Assembly (NCBI RefSeq): GCF_002799245.1
Contig: NZ_NEQV01000005.1
Coordinates: 457,474-521,473, forward strand
Origin: Stenotrophomonas maltophilia
Lineage (GTDB): Bacteria; Pseudomonadota; Gammaproteobacteria; Xanthomonadales; Xanthomonadaceae
Reading direction: 5' to 3'
DNA: 64,000 bases
The stretch's first letter is position 1; each line of letters begins with the position of its first letter. The position numbers and the translations under genes were made by a program. The notes beneath the pieces are model-generated. The model was not told the origin of the DNA and searched no databases. It saw only the letters and a program-made list of their open reading frames with translations. Below, in pieces: positions 31,390-41,799 of the stretch.

Positions 31390-31591
31390 GGCAGCGCTCC
31401 AGGGAAGGGAGCCTCAAGCTGCGATGGCGCGGTGGACGCGTCTATGGCTGGGGATCGCAACGGGGATGATGTGTTAGGTCAAGTGGCAGTTACGCCAAAT
31501 GTGCGCGTAAATGGTTTGCTCGTGTCGTGTGTAGTGAAGCCGTTACCCACCCGGTCCACGCCGATTGCGACAGTGAGTGCGGCAGGGCGCC

Positions 31592-31623
31592 GGTAGCGGC
31601 GACGCAGCCCCGTCACCGCTACC
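31592..31623. repeat. Small GTAG hairpin downstream of cheB
   Basis: ggtagcgg (31592-31599) pairs with ccgctacc (31616-31623) across a 16-nt loop, 15 bp after the cheB stop. It may act as a weak transcript end. The gap 31390-31638 shows nothing else. Confidence 0.5.
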
Positions 31624-31638
31624 CGGACACTGCGAGGG

Positions 31639-32712
31639 TCAACCGCGTGCCAACGCCAACAGCCGTTCGGCAATCCGTTCCAGCGGCACCTGTTCCTCGG
31701 CCGCGCCCAGCTTGAACGCGGCACCGGGCATGCCCCAGACCACGCTCGTCGCCTCGTCCTGGACCAGGGTCGGTGCGCCGGCCTGGCGCATTTCCAGCAG
31801 GCCACGTGCACCGTCATCGCCCATCCCGGTGAGGATGGCGCCGATGGCATTGCCGCCGGCGCTCTGTGCCACCGAGCGGAACAGCACGTCCACCGCCGGC
31901 TTGTGCCGGTTCACTGCCGGGCCATCGTCGACACGGCAACGCCAGCGCGCACCGTCGCGGATGATCCGCAGATGCTTGCCGCCGGGTGGCAGGTAGGCAT
32001 GGCCGGGCAGCACCGCTTCACCGTCGCTGGCCTCGCGTACGGCCATCGCCGAGTGGCGGTCCAGGCGCTCGGCGAAGGCGCTGCTGAAGCTGGCCGGCAG
32101 GTGCTGGGTCATCACCACGGCGGGAGCGTCGGCCGGCAGGCCTTCCAGCACCACGCGCAGCGCTTCGGTGCCGCCGGCTGAAGAACCAATTGCGATCAAC
32201 CGGTCGGTGGTGCGGAACTGCGGTGCGGCCGGGCGCATCGAGGGGGTTGCGTCCAGTGTGAGCTTCGGCATTGCAGCGCGCACCAGCGGACGCACCCGCG
32301 AGCGCGCCGCCATCTTGACCTTGGCGATGATCTCGTCGGCGTAGCCCTGCAGGCCACGCGCCACGTCCAGCTTCGGCTTGGAGACGAAGTCCACTGCGCC
32401 CAATGCCAGCGCCTGCAGGGTGGTGTCGGCGCCGCGCTCGGTCAGCGAGGAGATCATCACCACCGGCAACGGGTGCAGGCGCATCAGGTTTTCCAGGAAC
32501 GCCAGCCCGTCCATGCGCGGCATTTCCACGTCCAGCGTGATCACGTCCGGGGCCAGGCGCTTGATCTTCTCGCGTGCCAGCAACGGATCGGCGGCGGTGC
32601 CGACCACGTCGATGGCCGGGTCGCTGGACAGGATCTCGGTGAGCATCTGGCGCACGACGGCGGAGTCGTCGACGATCAGGACCCGGCAGGGGGCGTTGCC
32701 GGTCAGGGTCAT
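31639..32712 (-). CDS. cheB: Chemotaxis protein-glutamate methylesterase
   Basis: A 357-residue CheB. The receiver domain has D61 in [13 protein letters not shown]. The methylesterase domain starts near residue 168 with catalytic S178 in [12 protein letters not shown]204 in [11 protein letters not shown] and an Asp in [11 protein letters not shown]. It removes methyl groups from, and deamidates, MCP glutamates when phosphorylated by CheA, giving adaptation. It is the last gene of the run cheR-cheD-cheB; its start overlaps the cheD stop by four bases (ATGA). Confidence 0.96.
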   Translation of the reverse strand: MTLTGNAPCRVLIVDDSAVVRQMLTEILSSDPAIDVVGTAADPLLAREKIKRLAPDVITLDVEMPRMDGLAFLENLMRLHPLPVVMISSLTERGADTTLQALALGAVDFVSKPKLDVARGLQGYADEIIAKVKMAARSRVRPLVRAAMPKLTLDATPSMRPAAPQFRTTDRLIAIGSSAGGTEALRVVLEGLPADAPAVVMTQHLPASFSSAFAERLDRHSAMAVREASDGEAVLPGHAYLPPGGKHLRIIRDGARWRCRVDDGPAVNRHKPAVDVLFRSVAQSAGGNAIGAILTGMGDDGARGLLEMRQAGAPTLVQDEATSVVWGMPGAAFKLGAAEEQVPLERIAERLLALARG

Positions 32713-33305
32713 TCGAACAGCTCCACGCCGCCGGTGACCGGGGCCTTGGACAGGCGTGCACGCACCGCCGATTCGGTCGCGGCTACTTCGGCTTCATGCG
32801 CATGTGGCAGGCGCTGCACGACCACGCGGCCGGTATCGGCGAAGAACCAGATCTTGCGCGGATGGATGCCGCACAGGTCCTCGGCGATGATCGGGATGTG
32901 CTCGGCCTGCAGGTACTGGCGCACGAACTCGGCGTTGCGGGTGCCGACCGGATTGCTGGTGAAGCCCTTGAGCACGTTGGCGCCACCGAACACCTTGGCT
33001 TCGATGCGCTTGCGGTGGGCACCACGCTTGAGCATGTCGTTGATCAGCAGTTCCATCGCATAGCTGCCGTAGCGTGCGGGCGCACCGTCGCCGGCATTGC
33101 CTTCAGGCAGCAGGAAGTGGTTCATGCCACCGATCTTCAGCACCGGGTCGCGCAGGCAGGCGGCCACGCAGGAGCCCAGCGTGGTGGTCAGCGCGGTGGT
33201 GTCATCGACCACCAGGTACTGGGTCGGCAGCAGCTTGGCCGCGATGGTCTGGAAGCGCGCATCCTGGTAGCGCATCACATCGTCGGTACGCAGCGAGGCG
33301 TTCAT
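32709..33305 (-). CDS. cheD: Chemoreceptor glutamine deamidase
   Basis: A 198-residue CheD. The catalytic Cys-His pair is visible: C46 in [13 protein letters not shown] and H63 in [11 protein letters not shown]. The KVFGGANVL block is typical. CheD deamidates specific glutamines on MCPs. It overlaps both neighbours by ATGA (cheR stop and cheB start), a tight operon. Confidence 0.95.
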   Translation of the reverse strand: MNASLRTDDVMRYQDARFQTIAAKLLPTQYLVVDDTTALTTTLGSCVAACLRDPVLKIGGMNHFLLPEGNAGDGAPARYGSYAMELLINDMLKRGAHRKRIEAKVFGGANVLKGFTSNPVGTRNAEFVRQYLQAEHIPIIAEDLCGIHPRKIWFFADTGRVVVQRLPHAHEAEVAATESAVRARLSKAPVTGGVELFE

Positions 33306-34171
33306 GCGCCGGCCTTTGCCGCGCGGCGGTACAGGGTGCGGCCGCAGGGCTGGATCAGGTCGGCGGCGTGCAGGTAGTTTTCCGAGTGGCCGGTGTAGAG
33401 CAGGCCGTCGTCGGCCAGGTGCTGCACCAGCCGGCCGAGGATGGCGCGCTGGGTCGGCTTGTCGAAGTAGATCATCACGTTGCGGCAGAACAGCGCATCG
33501 AACGGGCCGCCGACGTCGTAGCGCGGGGCAAGCAGGTTCAATGGGCGGAACTCGATCAGCTCGCGCAGCGCGGGCAGCACGCGGCACTGGCCTTCGTTGG
33601 GACCGCTGCCACGCTGGAAGTAGCGGCGGCGCAGGTCCGGATCGAGGCTGGTGACGCGATCGATGTTGTAGACACCACGGCCGGCGGTGGCCAGCACCTG
33701 GGTATCAACGTCGGTGGCGATGATGCGCACCGGTGGCTTCAGGGTGCCGAAGGCCTCGCAGGCGGTGATCGCCATCGAATAGGGCTCTTCGCCAGTGGAT
33801 GCCGCGCACGACCACAGCAGCAACGGCGTGCGGCTGGAGCGCTGCTGCAGCTCCTCGCGCAGCTTGTCGAAGTGGTGCGGCTCGCGGAAGAACGAGGTCA
33901 GGTTGGTAGTGAGTGCGTTGGTGAACGCCTGCCACTCGTCACCGTCTTCCTGCTCCAGGTGGTCCAGGTACTGCTGGAAGCTGCGCATGCCCAGCGTGCG
34001 CAGGCGGCGCGACAGGCGGCCATAGACCATGTCGCGCTTTGCCGGCGCGAGCGCGATGCCCACGCGCTGGTAGATCAGGTCGCAGACGCGGCGGAAATCA
34101 CGGTCGGCGAACTCGAACTCGCGCGGGCCGGTAACGATGGGAGTAGGGCTTTGCACGGGGGACGTGTCCAT
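33302..34171 (-). CDS. cheR: Chemoreceptor glutamate methyltransferase
   Basis: A 289-residue SAM-dependent CheR. The N-terminal helical domain ([16 protein letters not shown]) is followed by [16 protein letters not shown], the SAM-binding [18 protein letters not shown], and [14 protein letters not shown]. It methylates MCP glutamates. Start MDTSPVQSP at 34171 is chosen because the longer frame reads as shadow of the MCP. All three MCPs here end in D-W-Q-E-F, a plausible C-terminal tether for CheR, as NWETF is in E. coli. Confidence 0.95.
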   Translation of the reverse strand: MDTSPVQSPTPIVTGPREFEFADRDFRRVCDLIYQRVGIALAPAKRDMVYGRLSRRLRTLGMRSFQQYLDHLEQEDGDEWQAFTNALTTNLTSFFREPHHFDKLREELQQRSSRTPLLLWSCAASTGEEPYSMAITACEAFGTLKPPVRIIATDVDTQVLATAGRGVYNIDRVTSLDPDLRRRYFQRGSGPNEGQCRVLPALRELIEFRPLNLLAPRYDVGGPFDALFCRNVMIYFDKPTQRAILGRLVQHLADDGLLYTGHSENYLHAADLIQPCGRTLYRRAAKAGA

Positions 34172-34208
34172 CGGCGGGGGCGGCGGCCGAAGCCGCCGCA
34201 GGTGGGTC

Positions 34209-36491
34209 TCAGAATTCCTGCCAGTCGCTGTCGCTGGCGGCGAACGTGCTGGTGTTGCTGCTACGGCGCGTCGATGCCGGTGCCGGTACCTGCGTTTGGC
34301 CCGGTTGCGGACGTGCCACAGCGGCGACGCGGGCCGGCTCGACATGCGCGGCCACGGCCTGCATCGCGGCCGCGACCTGATTGTCGAGGCGGAAGATCGC
34401 CACGGCGTCGGCCAGCTGGCCGGCCTGGTCCTCCATCGCACGTGCGGCGGCGGTGGCTTCCTCCACCAGCGCCGCATTCTGCTGGGTGGTCTCGTCCATC
34501 TGCACCACGGTCTGGTTGACCTGCTCGATGCCGGCCGACTGTTCCTGAGAAGCGGCGGAGATCTCGGCCATGATGTCGGTCACGCGCTGCACCGAGGCGA
34601 CGATCTCGCCCATGGTTGCGCCAGCCTTGTGCACCAGCGCCGAGCCATCGTTGACCTTGCCGACCGAATCGTCAATCAGGCCCTTGATCTCCTTGGCGGC
34701 AGCGGCCGAGCGCTGGGCGAGGGTGCGCACTTCGCTGGCGACCACGGCGAAGCCGCGGCCCTGCTCACCGGCACGGGCGGCTTCCACTGCAGCGTTCAGC
34801 GCCAGGATGTTGGTCTGGAATGCGATGCCGTCGATGACGCTGATGATCTCGGCGATCTTCTTCGAGGAGGCTTCGATGGCCGACATGGTGGTGACCACCT
34901 GGCCGACCACGTCGCCGCCCTGCGAGGCAACGCCATGGGCGCCGATGGCGAGCTGGTTGGCCTGGCGGGCGTGCTCGGCGTTCTGGCGCACGGTGGAGGT
35001 CAGTTCCTCCATCGAGGCGGCGGTTTCCTCCAGGTTGGCGGCCTGCTGCTCGGTACGGCGCGACAGGTCGCTGTTGCCGGAGGCGATCTCGCCAGCGGCG
35101 AGGGTGATGCTGGAAGCACTGGCCTGGATCTGGCCGACGATCTGGGTCAGCTGCGAGACCGTGCTATTGGCATCGTCGCGCATGCGCGCGAACACGCCCT
35201 GGTAGTCGCCGTGCATGCGCGCGGTCAGGTCGCCTTCGGCGATGGCCGACAGCAGCTGCGAAAGCTTGCCGAGGTTGTCATCGCTGACCGCCATCATCGC
35301 GTTGAGGTTTTCCAGCATCAGGCGGAAATCGTGATCGAAGCGCTGCGCGTCGCCACGGCGGCTGAAGTCGCCGGCTGCGGCGGCGCTGGCCAACTGCTTG
35401 ATCTCGGCGTTGATGCGGCCGAGGTTGGCCTTGACCGTGTCTACGGTGGTGGTCATCGCGGCCTTCTCGCCCGGATAGCGCGCGATGTCGCGGCTGAGAT
35501 CACCGACCGCGTACTGCTGCACCACGTCCAGCACATCGTGCAGGGTCTGTACGTGGCTGCCGACCAGGGTGTTGGTTTCCTGCACCATCAGCCCGTACTC
35601 GCCGGGGAAGGCGCTGGCGTCGATGCGGTAGCTGAGTTCGCCACCATCGTGGCGGCGGGCCATTTCGCGCTGGCCGGTGATGACCGCATGCAGCTGCTGC
35701 TGCATGCCGGCCATGGCGTGCAGCAGGCGGCCGGTTTCGTCGTGCGGCTGCGCGCCGATGTGGCTGTCGAGCTTGCCGGCGGCGATACCTTCGGCCACGG
35801 CCGTGGCCTGCTTCAGCGGCACTGCGATGCGGTTGCCGATGAGCCAGCTCAGGGCCAGTACGATCAGCACCAGCACGCCACCGGAGACCGCCATGATCGC
35901 GGTGAACACCAGCGCCTGCTTCTGCACGTCGTCCATGTAGACGCCGCTGCTGACCACCCAGTTCCAGGGCGCGAACAGGCCGGCGTAGGCGACTTTCTCG
36001 ACATCGCCCTTGCTGCCCGGCTTGGCCCAGCGGTAATTGACGAAGCCGCCACCAGCGCGGGCGGCTTCGACCTGGTTGTAGTAGATGCGTACACCGTCGT
36101 CGGTGCGGAAGTCCTTCATGTCCTTGCCGACCAGGTCCTTGCGGAACGGGTGCATCAGCAGCCGGTAGCCGGTGTCGTAGACGTTGAAGTAGTAGGTATC
36201 GTTCTCGGCACGCATCACTTCCAGGGCCTGCAGCGCGGCGCTCTTGGCCGCCTCTTCGCTGAGCTCGCCGGTACCGGCCAGGCGGTGGTAGTGCTGCAGG
36301 ATGCCGTAGCTCAGTTCGACCTGGGTCTTCAGCGCGGTCTTGCGGGTCTCGGTGAGATCCAGGTACTGCATGCGGGCGGCGATCACCGAGAGCGCGATCA
36401 CCCCGAGCGCGATGAGCAGCGTCAGCAGGTTGAGCTTGCGCCGGACGGAAAGATTGCTGAAGTAGTGTTGCCAGCGATGCAGGAGATTCAT
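34209..36491 (-). CDS. Methyl-accepting chemotaxis protein with single Cache sensor domain
   Basis: A 760-residue chemoreceptor. TM1 is at about 20-40. A periplasmic sCache_2-like domain of about 150 residues ([25 protein letters not shown]) is followed by TM2 at about 188-212 with [10 protein letters not shown] just before it. HAMP-like and linker segments lead to the signalling domain with hairpin tip [20 protein letters not shown]. It ends SDSDWQEF, a WxxF tether. Cache domains of this type often sense carboxylates or amino acids. The signalling half is almost identical to those at 37095 and 41800. It lies 37 bp before cheR, probably the same transcript, with its own sigma-28-like promoter. 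Confidence 0.93.
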   Translation of the reverse strand: MNLLHRWQHYFSNLSVRRKLNLLTLLIALGVIALSVIAARMQYLDLTETRKTALKTQVELSYGILQHYHRLAGTGELSEEAAKSAALQALEVMRAENDTYYFNVYDTGYRLLMHPFRKDLVGKDMKDFRTDDGVRIYYNQVEAARAGGGFVNYRWAKPGSKGDVEKVAYAGLFAPWNWVVSSGVYMDDVQKQALVFTAIMAVSGGVLVLIVLALSWLIGNRIAVPLKQATAVAEGIAAGKLDSHIGAQPHDETGRLLHAMAGMQQQLHAVITGQREMARRHDGGELSYRIDASAFPGEYGLMVQETNTLVGSHVQTLHDVLDVVQQYAVGDLSRDIARYPGEKAAMTTTVDTVKANLGRINAEIKQLASAAAAGDFSRRGDAQRFDHDFRLMLENLNAMMAVSDDNLGKLSQLLSAIAEGDLTARMHGDYQGVFARMRDDANSTVSQLTQIVGQIQASASSITLAAGEIASGNSDLSRRTEQQAANLEETAASMEELTSTVRQNAEHARQANQLAIGAHGVASQGGDVVGQVVTTMSAIEASSKKIAEIISVIDGIAFQTNILALNAAVEAARAGEQGRGFAVVASEVRTLAQRSAAAAKEIKGLIDDSVGKVNDGSALVHKAGATMGEIVASVQRVTDIMAEISAASQEQSAGIEQVNQTVVQMDETTQQNAALVEEATAAARAMEDQAGQLADAVAIFRLDNQVAAAMQAVAAHVEPARVAAVARPQPGQTQVPAPASTRRSSNTSTFAASDSDWQEF

Positions 36492-36563
36492 CGAGCAGGA
36501 CCAGGTCGAAGCGGGCGGGCGGCGCCGAGCCGGCCAGCGGCGGGATACGCCGTGACAACCCCG

Positions 36564-36590
36564 TTATCGGCCGCGGGAGCGGGGGATTGA
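36564..36590 (-). promoter_or_regulatory. Sigma-28 (FliA) promoter of the Cache MCP
   Basis: Minus strand: -10 gccgataa (36564-36571), an exact match to the FliA consensus, 11-bp spacer, -35 tcaatccc (36583-36590). Distance to the start codon is about 72 bp. Confidence 0.65.
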
Positions 36591-36666
36591 GGCGCGGTGT
36601 CCGAACGTATTCAGGTTTCCTTGCAGCGGCGGCTGCGGGGCTGCCTGCGGCAGGCTGGTTTTGTAG

Positions 36667-36698
36667 CAACAGCAAGAGCAACAGCAACAGCAACAGCG
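36667..36698. repeat. CAACAG microsatellite
   Basis: Imperfect hexamer repeats (caacag, with one caagag) in the gap 36492-37094. A similar run is at about 451-470, also beside the hairpin element. Between these the gap also holds the hairpin element, a palindrome and a terminator listed separately; no gene is seen. Confidence 0.7.
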
Positions 36699-36726
36699 GT
36701 TGGTCGGCGCTGGATTGTCAGTAGGT

Positions 36727-36832
36727 GGCTGGGCCGGGGTGGGCAGGCAGGACACGCCGTAAACCCGTCCATGGGGGCTCGATGGCGCCATCCATGGCGC
36801 CAACGGTCCTGCCTGCCCACCCCGGCCCAGCC
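36727..36832 (-). repeat. Hairpin element with conserved 52-nt core, copy B
   Basis: Perfect 27-bp arms (36727-36753 and 36806-36832) around a 52-nt core (36754-36805) that matches the core of copy A on the opposite strand. Arm sequence differs from copy A apart from a shared GC-rich ggtggg. Confidence 0.7.
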
Positions 36833-36886
36833 CTCCCGGCATTTCGGTGTCGGACGGCAAGGGCGTTGGGTTTCCAGGTGGAAAGA

Positions 36887-36927
36887 GGGGTCAGATCCGT
36901 TTTCCTGCGGAAAACGGATCTGACCCC
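36887..36927. repeat. GGGGTCAGATCC-family palindrome, copy 2
   Basis: 19-bp arms identical to copy 1 (541-581) with loop tgc instead of tcc. It lies 54 bp from hairpin element copy B, mirroring the 36-bp spacing at the other site. Confidence 0.85.
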
Positions 36928-37041
36928 GGAAGCGACCGGGCTTTTGCTTCTCGCGCTTCCTTCTTCAATCCGGGGCGCGCGCTCTCCACGGCCACCCCGA
37001 GGGGCTTCGCCGTTGGCTGGATATCCGGATACCCCGAAACG

Positions 37042-37072
37042 AAAACGCCCCGGCGCAGGGCCGGGGCGTTCT
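37042..37072 (-). terminator. Terminator after the PAS-containing MCP
   Basis: Stem of about 11 bp (acgccccggc arms) followed on the minus strand by tttt and then cgttt. It lies 22 bp past the stop at 37095. Confidence 0.8.
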
Positions 37073-37094
37073 CGTACGTCCGATCAGGCCGGAA

Positions 37095-39473
37095 TCAGAA
37101 TTCCTGCCAGTCTCCATCGGCCAGTTCGGTCGCCATCGGGCGACCACCCGCCATACGGCGGGCCGGCGGGGCAGCCGGGGCCGGTGCTGCCGGTGCGGCG
37201 GCACGCGGAGCCGGGGCAGTGACACGCGGCGGGGCCACCACGGTATCGGCTTCGTCGACCACGAAGATCGACACCGCTTCGCTGAGGTGGCCGGCCTGTT
37301 CTTCCATTGCACGCGCGGCGGCGGTGGCTTCCTCCACCAGCGCCGCATTCTGCTGGGTGGTCTCGTCCATCTGCACCACGGTCTGGTTGACCTGCTCGAT
37401 GCCGGCCGACTGTTCCTGCGAGGCGGCGGAGATCTCGGCCATGATGTCGGTCACGCGCTGCACCGAGGCGACGATCTCGCCCATGGTCGCGCCAGCCTTG
37501 TGCACCAGCGCCGAGCCATCGTTGACCTTGCCGACCGAGTCGTCGATCAGGCCCTTGATCTCCTTGGCGGCAGCGGCCGAGCGCTGGGCGAGGGTGCGCA
37601 CTTCGCTGGCGACCACGGCGAAGCCGCGGCCCTGCTCACCGGCACGGGCGGCTTCCACTGCGGCATTCAGTGCCAGGATGTTGGTCTGGAACGCGATGCC
37701 GTCGATGACGCTGATGATCTCGGCGATCTTCTTCGAGGAGGCTTCGATGGCCGACATGGTGGTGACCACCTGGCCGACCACGTCGCCGCCCTGCGAGGCG
37801 ACGCCATGCGCGCCGATGGCGAGCTGGTTGGCCTGGCGGGCGTGCTCGGCGTTCTGGCGCACGGTGGAGGTCAGTTCCTCCATCGAGGCGGCGGTTTCCT
37901 CCAGGTTGGCGGCCTGCTGCTCGGTACGGCGCGACAGGTCGCTGTTGCCGGAGGCGATCTCGCCGGCAGCCGAGCTGATGGCACGGCTGGACTGCTTGAT
38001 GCGGGTGACGATCTCGCTCAGCTGCGCGGCGGTCGCGTTGGCATCGTCGCGCATGCGGGCGAACACACCCTGGTAGTCGCCATGCATGCGCACGGTCAGG
38101 TCGCCCTGCGACAGTGCGGCGAGCAGGCTGGAGATCTGTTCGATGCTGCCGGCGTTGGCGTCCAGCAGGCCGTTGATCTGCTGGGCCAGCTGCAGGAAGA
38201 AGCCTTCCTTGTCGGAGGCATCGATGCGGCCGGACAGATCGCCAGCGGCAGCCTGGGCGATCACGCGGGCCACTTCGGCTTCAACCTGCGCTTCCTGGGT
38301 GCGGTCGCGCCATTCCACCACGTAGCCGACGGTGTCGCCGCCTTCATTGCGGATGGTCGAGACCACCTGGGCGAACTGGGCATCACCGTACTGCATCGGG
38401 CGACGGGCGACGCCGTGCGCCTTCAGGTTGTTCAGCAGGGTCTGGTCCATCTCGCCGCGGTGTTCAAGCACGGTGACCGGCTTGCCGATCAGCGAGGCCT
38501 GCGCATCGAAGTCCGGCAGGTCGCGGCGCACTTCGTCCTGGTACTGGCTCAGGGTCTGCTGCAGGGCGCGGTTGCTGTAGACAATGGTGTTGCTGGTGTC
38601 GGTCAGGTACACGCCGGTCGAGCTGTAATCCAGCGCGGTGCGGATGCGCAGGTTCTCGCGGGCGATGGCCTGGTCGGTCTCGATGCGCTCGCGCAGGTCG
38701 CGCTGCATGCGCTGCATGGACTGCATCAGTTCGCCCACTTCGTCCTGGCGGCTGACGTCGATGTGGCCATCGAGCTTGCCACCGGCCACGTCGTTGGCAA
38801 CCGAGACGGCGCCACGCACGCTGCCGACCAGGGCGCGGGCAAACAGCCACACCAGCACCAGGCCGAGCGCGGCGCCGCCCAGCAGGGCGATCACGGTCAG
38901 CACGGCCGAGGCGGAGTAGGTGGATGCGGCCTCTTCGCGCGAGGCGCGGGCGAGGCGGTTGTCTTCGGCGATCAGCGCTTCCAGCGCCGAGGCGGCCTTG
39001 CGGTGCTTGGTGCGGGTTTCGCCGACGAAGGTATCGATGGCGTCGTCCGGCAGGTCCAGTTCCAGCATCTCGGTGACGCTGTCATAGGAGGCCAGGGCGT
39101 CCTTCCATTCCTTGGCGAAGGTGTCGAACAGCTTCTTCTGCTGCGGGTTGTCGACCAGTGCCGGATAGCCCTTGATCGACTTGTCCATGCTCTCGCGCAG
39201 CTCCACGGCCTGCTTGCGTGCATCGGACTTGACGTCGTCGCTGGCGCGGATCAGCTGCTGGTAGGCGGCATTGCGGTATTCGCCCAGCATGCCGCGCATC
39301 TCGCCCGCCATGCGGATGCTTTCCATGCGCGAACCCGCCAGCTCGGTGGTGACGTTGTTCAGCGAATGCAGGCCACGATAGGCGACGATGCCCTGCAGCA
39401 GCATCACCAGCAGGATGACGCCGAAGGTCAGCATCAGCTTCGGCATCAGTTTCAGGTTGTTGATCCACGGCAT
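37095..39473 (-). CDS. Methyl-accepting chemotaxis protein with four-helix-bundle sensor and PAS domain
   Basis: A 792-residue chemoreceptor. TM1 is at about 10-30. A periplasmic helical domain of the 4HB type ([21 protein letters not shown]) is followed by TM2 at about 190-212, HAMP (about 213-265), and a PAS domain (about 275-385; [19 protein letters not shown]) that could bind haem, flavin or a small ligand. A second HAMP-like segment leads to the signalling domain with [17 protein letters not shown]. It ends DGDWQEF. The Ala/Pro-rich linker before the pentapeptide is a flexible tether. It lies 101 bp after the small secreted-protein gene and may share its FliA promoter. Confidence 0.93.
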   Translation of the reverse strand: MPWINNLKLMPKLMLTFGVILLVMLLQGIVAYRGLHSLNNVTTELAGSRMESIRMAGEMRGMLGEYRNAAYQQLIRASDDVKSDARKQAVELRESMDKSIKGYPALVDNPQQKKLFDTFAKEWKDALASYDSVTEMLELDLPDDAIDTFVGETRTKHRKAASALEALIAEDNRLARASREEAASTYSASAVLTVIALLGGAALGLVLVWLFARALVGSVRGAVSVANDVAGGKLDGHIDVSRQDEVGELMQSMQRMQRDLRERIETDQAIARENLRIRTALDYSSTGVYLTDTSNTIVYSNRALQQTLSQYQDEVRRDLPDFDAQASLIGKPVTVLEHRGEMDQTLLNNLKAHGVARRPMQYGDAQFAQVVSTIRNEGGDTVGYVVEWRDRTQEAQVEAEVARVIAQAAAGDLSGRIDASDKEGFFLQLAQQINGLLDANAGSIEQISSLLAALSQGDLTVRMHGDYQGVFARMRDDANATAAQLSEIVTRIKQSSRAISSAAGEIASGNSDLSRRTEQQAANLEETAASMEELTSTVRQNAEHARQANQLAIGAHGVASQGGDVVGQVVTTMSAIEASSKKIAEIISVIDGIAFQTNILALNAAVEAARAGEQGRGFAVVASEVRTLAQRSAAAAKEIKGLIDDSVGKVNDGSALVHKAGATMGEIVASVQRVTDIMAEISAASQEQSAGIEQVNQTVVQMDETTQQNAALVEEATAAARAMEEQAGHLSEAVSIFVVDEADTVVAPPRVTAPAPRAAAPAAPAPAAPPARRMAGGRPMATELADGDWQEF

Positions 39474-39574
39474 GGGCGTTGCAGGCTCCTAAGGCAGACG
39501 CGCCCGGGCATCGGGCCCGGTTGCAGCAGGAACCACGCCGGCACCAGGTCCGGCGTGGCTCGACGAACAGCGGA

Positions 39575-39958
39575 TTACTTGATGTTGGCCAGCTTCAGTG
39601 CCGACGGCGAGCTGACTTCGATTTCCGCACGCGACGCGTCGCGCTGGATCTTGCCGATCACGCAGACGGTCTTGCCTTCCAGGGTTTCCAGCGGGAAGGA
39701 GAACTTGCCGCGGTTCTCACCGGCGATGCGGGCCGAGAAGGTGTGGCGCGGGAAGGCACCGCCCATGTACAGGAAGGTCGGCTGGCCTTCGGAACCTTCT
39801 GCGTAGCGGGCCTTTTCGACCTTGCCACAGACCATGCCGTCCTTGCCGACCGAACGCGGTGCCATTTCCGGCGGGATCATGTCGGCCGACTGGGCGAAAG
39901 CAGAGGCGGCGGTGGTGGCCAGGACGGCGGCCGAAACGAACGCAAGCAGGGACTTCAT
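39575..39958 (-). CDS. Small exported protein in the chemotaxis cluster
   Basis: A 127-residue protein with a clear signal peptide (MKSLLAFVSAAVLATTAASA, cleavage after AFA). The mature part is about 105 residues with two Cys, in MVCGKVEKARYAEG and LEGKTVCVIGKIQ. The strand pattern VCGKVEKA..TFLYMGG..GKFSFPLETLEGKTVCVIGKI resembles a small OB-fold domain. I know no named function. It has its own sigma-28-like promoter, so it is expressed with motility genes. A periplasmic ligand-binding accessory to a receptor is possible but unproven. Confidence 0.75.
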   Translation of the reverse strand: MKSLLAFVSAAVLATTAASAFAQSADMIPPEMAPRSVGKDGMVCGKVEKARYAEGSEGQPTFLYMGGAFPRHTFSARIAGENRGKFSFPLETLEGKTVCVIGKIQRDASRAEIEVSSPSALKLANIK

Positions 39959-40030
39959 CGAGGGGTATCTCCGGGGATGGTAACGGTCGGGCCGGTCCTG
40001 CGCGCTCCTGCGCGGCCGGCTTCTGTCCCC

Positions 40031-40057
40031 CTATCGGCATCGCCGCGGGGAACTGAA
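40031..40057 (-). promoter_or_regulatory. Sigma-28 promoter of the small exported protein
   Basis: Minus strand: -10 gccgatag (40031-40038), 11-bp spacer, -35 ttcagttc (40050-40057). The start codon is about 72 bp downstream. Confidence 0.6.
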
Positions 40058-40094
40058 GGGTTTTGTGACTGGAACGTGAAGCAGTTCCGTTTGC

Positions 40095-40586
40095 TCAGGC
40101 AGCGACGTCTTCGGCGAGGCTGGGCTGGCCCATGTCGGCGCTGTCGAGGAGGGTCTCGATGTCCAGCAGGATCAGCATGCGATCGTCGTGGGTACCGATG
40201 CCGGAGATGAAGCGGGTATCGACGGCGGCACCGAATTCCGGGGTCGGGCGGATCTGCTCGGCCGACAGCGGGATCACGTCGGAGACGCTGTCGACGACGA
40301 TGCCGACCACGCGGTCTTCCACGTTCAGCACGATCATCACGGTGAAGGCGTCGTAGCGGGCATTGTCCAGGCGCAGCTTGAGGCGCAGGTCGATGACCGG
40401 GACGATGGTGCCGCGCAGGTTGATCACGCCCTTGATGTAGTCGGGGGCATCCGGCACGCGGGTCACCGCGTCGTAGCCACGGATTTCCTGCACCTTGAGG
40501 ATGTCCACGCCGTAGTGTTCGTCACCGAGGGTGAAGCTGAGGAATTCGCCACCGGCGCTGGCGGCGGAGCTGGTCTTGTCGTTCAT
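40095..40586 (-). CDS. cheW: Chemotaxis coupling protein
   Basis: A 163-residue CheW, all one domain, linking MCPs to CheA. Typical blocks are [42 protein letters not shown] and [14 protein letters not shown]. It lies 136 bp before the small exported protein gene and has its own FliA promoter upstream. It may serve both CheA proteins encoded here. Confidence 0.95.
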   Translation of the reverse strand: MNDKTSSAASAGGEFLSFTLGDEHYGVDILKVQEIRGYDAVTRVPDAPDYIKGVINLRGTIVPVIDLRLKLRLDNARYDAFTVMIVLNVEDRVVGIVVDSVSDVIPLSAEQIRPTPEFGAAVDTRFISGIGTHDDRMLILLDIETLLDSADMGQPSLAEDVAA

Positions 40587-40628
40587 CGAGGGGTCCTGGT
40601 TCTGCCGGAAGTCCCGGTGTCAGGCTCG

Positions 40629-40655
40629 ATATCGGCCCCGCTGGGGGGGACTTTA
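40629..40655 (-). promoter_or_regulatory. Sigma-28 promoter of cheW
   Basis: Minus strand: -35 taaagtcc (40648-40655), 11-bp spacer, -10 gccgatat (40629-40636). This is the best match to taaag...gccgataa in the window. Confidence 0.8.
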
Positions 40656-40677
40656 GGTGCCAGGCAGTGCCGTGGAT

Positions 40678-40723
40678 GGGGTCAGATCCCTTTTCCCTTT
40701 TCAGGGAAAAGGGATCTGACCCC
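40678..40723. repeat. GGGGTCAGATCC-family palindrome, copy 3
   Basis: Arms ggggtcagatcccttttccc and its complement around a 6-nt loop, just upstream of the cheW promoter and after the ycgR stop. Confidence 0.8.
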
Positions 40724-40777
40724 GGCATGCGTTCCAGGGTTGCCGGCCAGCCGCCGGCACCACCTGCTGCCCTGGCC

Positions 40778-41551
40778 TCAGAGCTCGCCGTTGCGGCGTG
40801 CCTTGCGCTGGCGGTCGATGCGGAAGATGTAGCGCTGGATGGCGCTGTCGGCGCCGCGCGGCAGGCTTTCGAAACGCATGCCCACGCGCTTGACCTCGAT
40901 GCCATTGGGCTGGCGCTGCGGCAGCAGGTTGCAGACCACCAGCTCGATGTCGAGGTCGGGGCCGTCCGGCAGCGACAGCTGTGCCGGATAGCGCTTCTGC
41001 AGGCCGAACACCGCGCAGTCATTGGGGACCACCACGGCCAGGCCACCGCCACTGATGTCCACCACCCGCATCGACAGGGCTTCGGCGCGCGCTTCGCCGG
41101 GTGGCAGCAGCAGCTGGGGCGAATCGGTGACCGGGGTCTCCAGCCGGTACAGCTCGCGGCGCTGCAGGTGCACCAGTTCGTCCGGCAGCGGGGCGCGGAA
41201 GGCTACGTGGCCGTCGTTGTCTACGCGCTGCAGTTCGTGCAGGCGGAAGCGCACCAGCACCCGTTCGAGCTGGGCGAAGCACAGCAGGTGATCGGACTGC
41301 TCGGCGGCGCGGTTGGAGGCCTCCTGCGGGCTGCCATCGAGCAGCAGGTAGTCCTCGTCTTCGTCGAGATCAAGCAACGCAGTCGGGAACGAACGGTCGC
41401 GGCCGTCGATATGCGCGTTGATCAGTGATCGCTGGTCGATCAGCGAGCGCAGCAGCTGGCGCAGCTGACGCGGGTTGCGGACCAGGAAACGCTCGTCAGC
41501 GGCGTCGGCCGCGTGGACATCATGCACTGCAGTGTCGTTGCCGTCGGACAT
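40778..41551 (-). CDS. ycgR: Flagellar brake protein, PilZ cyclic di-GMP receptor
   Basis: A 257-residue YcgR. An N-terminal YcgR-like domain ([15 protein letters not shown]) is followed by a PilZ domain with the cyclic di-GMP motif RRELYR and DISGGGLAV. When bound to cyclic di-GMP, YcgR slows the flagellar motor. Placing it between MCP and cheW genes links second-messenger level to swimming, and RpfG at 6141 would lower that messenger. A -10-like gccgatat lies about 55 bp upstream. Confidence 0.9.
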   Translation of the reverse strand: MSDGNDTAVHDVHAADAADERFLVRNPRQLRQLLRSLIDQRSLINAHIDGRDRSFPTALLDLDEDEDYLLLDGSPQEASNRAAEQSDHLLCFAQLERVLVRFRLHELQRVDNDGHVAFRAPLPDELVHLQRRELYRLETPVTDSPQLLLPPGEARAEALSMRVVDISGGGLAVVVPNDCAVFGLQKRYPAQLSLPDGPDLDIELVVCNLLPQRQPNGIEVKRVGMRFESLPRGADSAIQRYIFRIDRQRKARRNGEL

Positions 41552-41606
41552 GGATTTTACGGTCAGGGGCGGGCGCCAGCACGCGTTGGTGCGAGGCTCG
41601 ATGGGG

Positions 41607-41614
41607 ATATCGGC
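41607..41614 (-). promoter_or_regulatory. Possible sigma-28 -10 box upstream of ycgR
   Basis: gccgatat on the minus strand; the -35 at the 11-bp spacing (ttcataat) is poor, so this is weak. Confidence 0.3.
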
Positions 41615-41664
41615 CTCTGCACCGGATTATGAAGTGAGATTTGCATCACTTTCCATGCATGAAG

Positions 41665-41792
41665 GGTCGGGGCCCTTTCCCGTGGGAAAGGGATCCGGCT
41701 CCGTGGCTCTCGGCATCGGTAGATCCACGCCATGCGTGGATGCTTTCTGGGTGGGGTCAGAGCCCTCTCCCAGGGAAGAGGGATCCGACCCC
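41665..41792. repeat. Cluster of three palindromes between ycgR and the next MCP
   Basis: A degenerate member (41665-41702, ccctttccc / gggaaaggg), a GTAG hairpin (41719-41742, atccacgc / gcgtggat), and copy 4 of the GGGGTCAG family (41753-41792, ggggtcagagccctctccc with imperfect complement). They end 8 bp before the MCP stop codon at 41800. Confidence 0.75.
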
Positions 41793-41799
41793 AGTGTCC

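Noticed and set aside
33302..34477. Longer CheR with 100 extra N-terminal residues
   Set aside because: The extra part is the MCP gene read out of frame, Arg/Pro-rich, with no CheR likeness.
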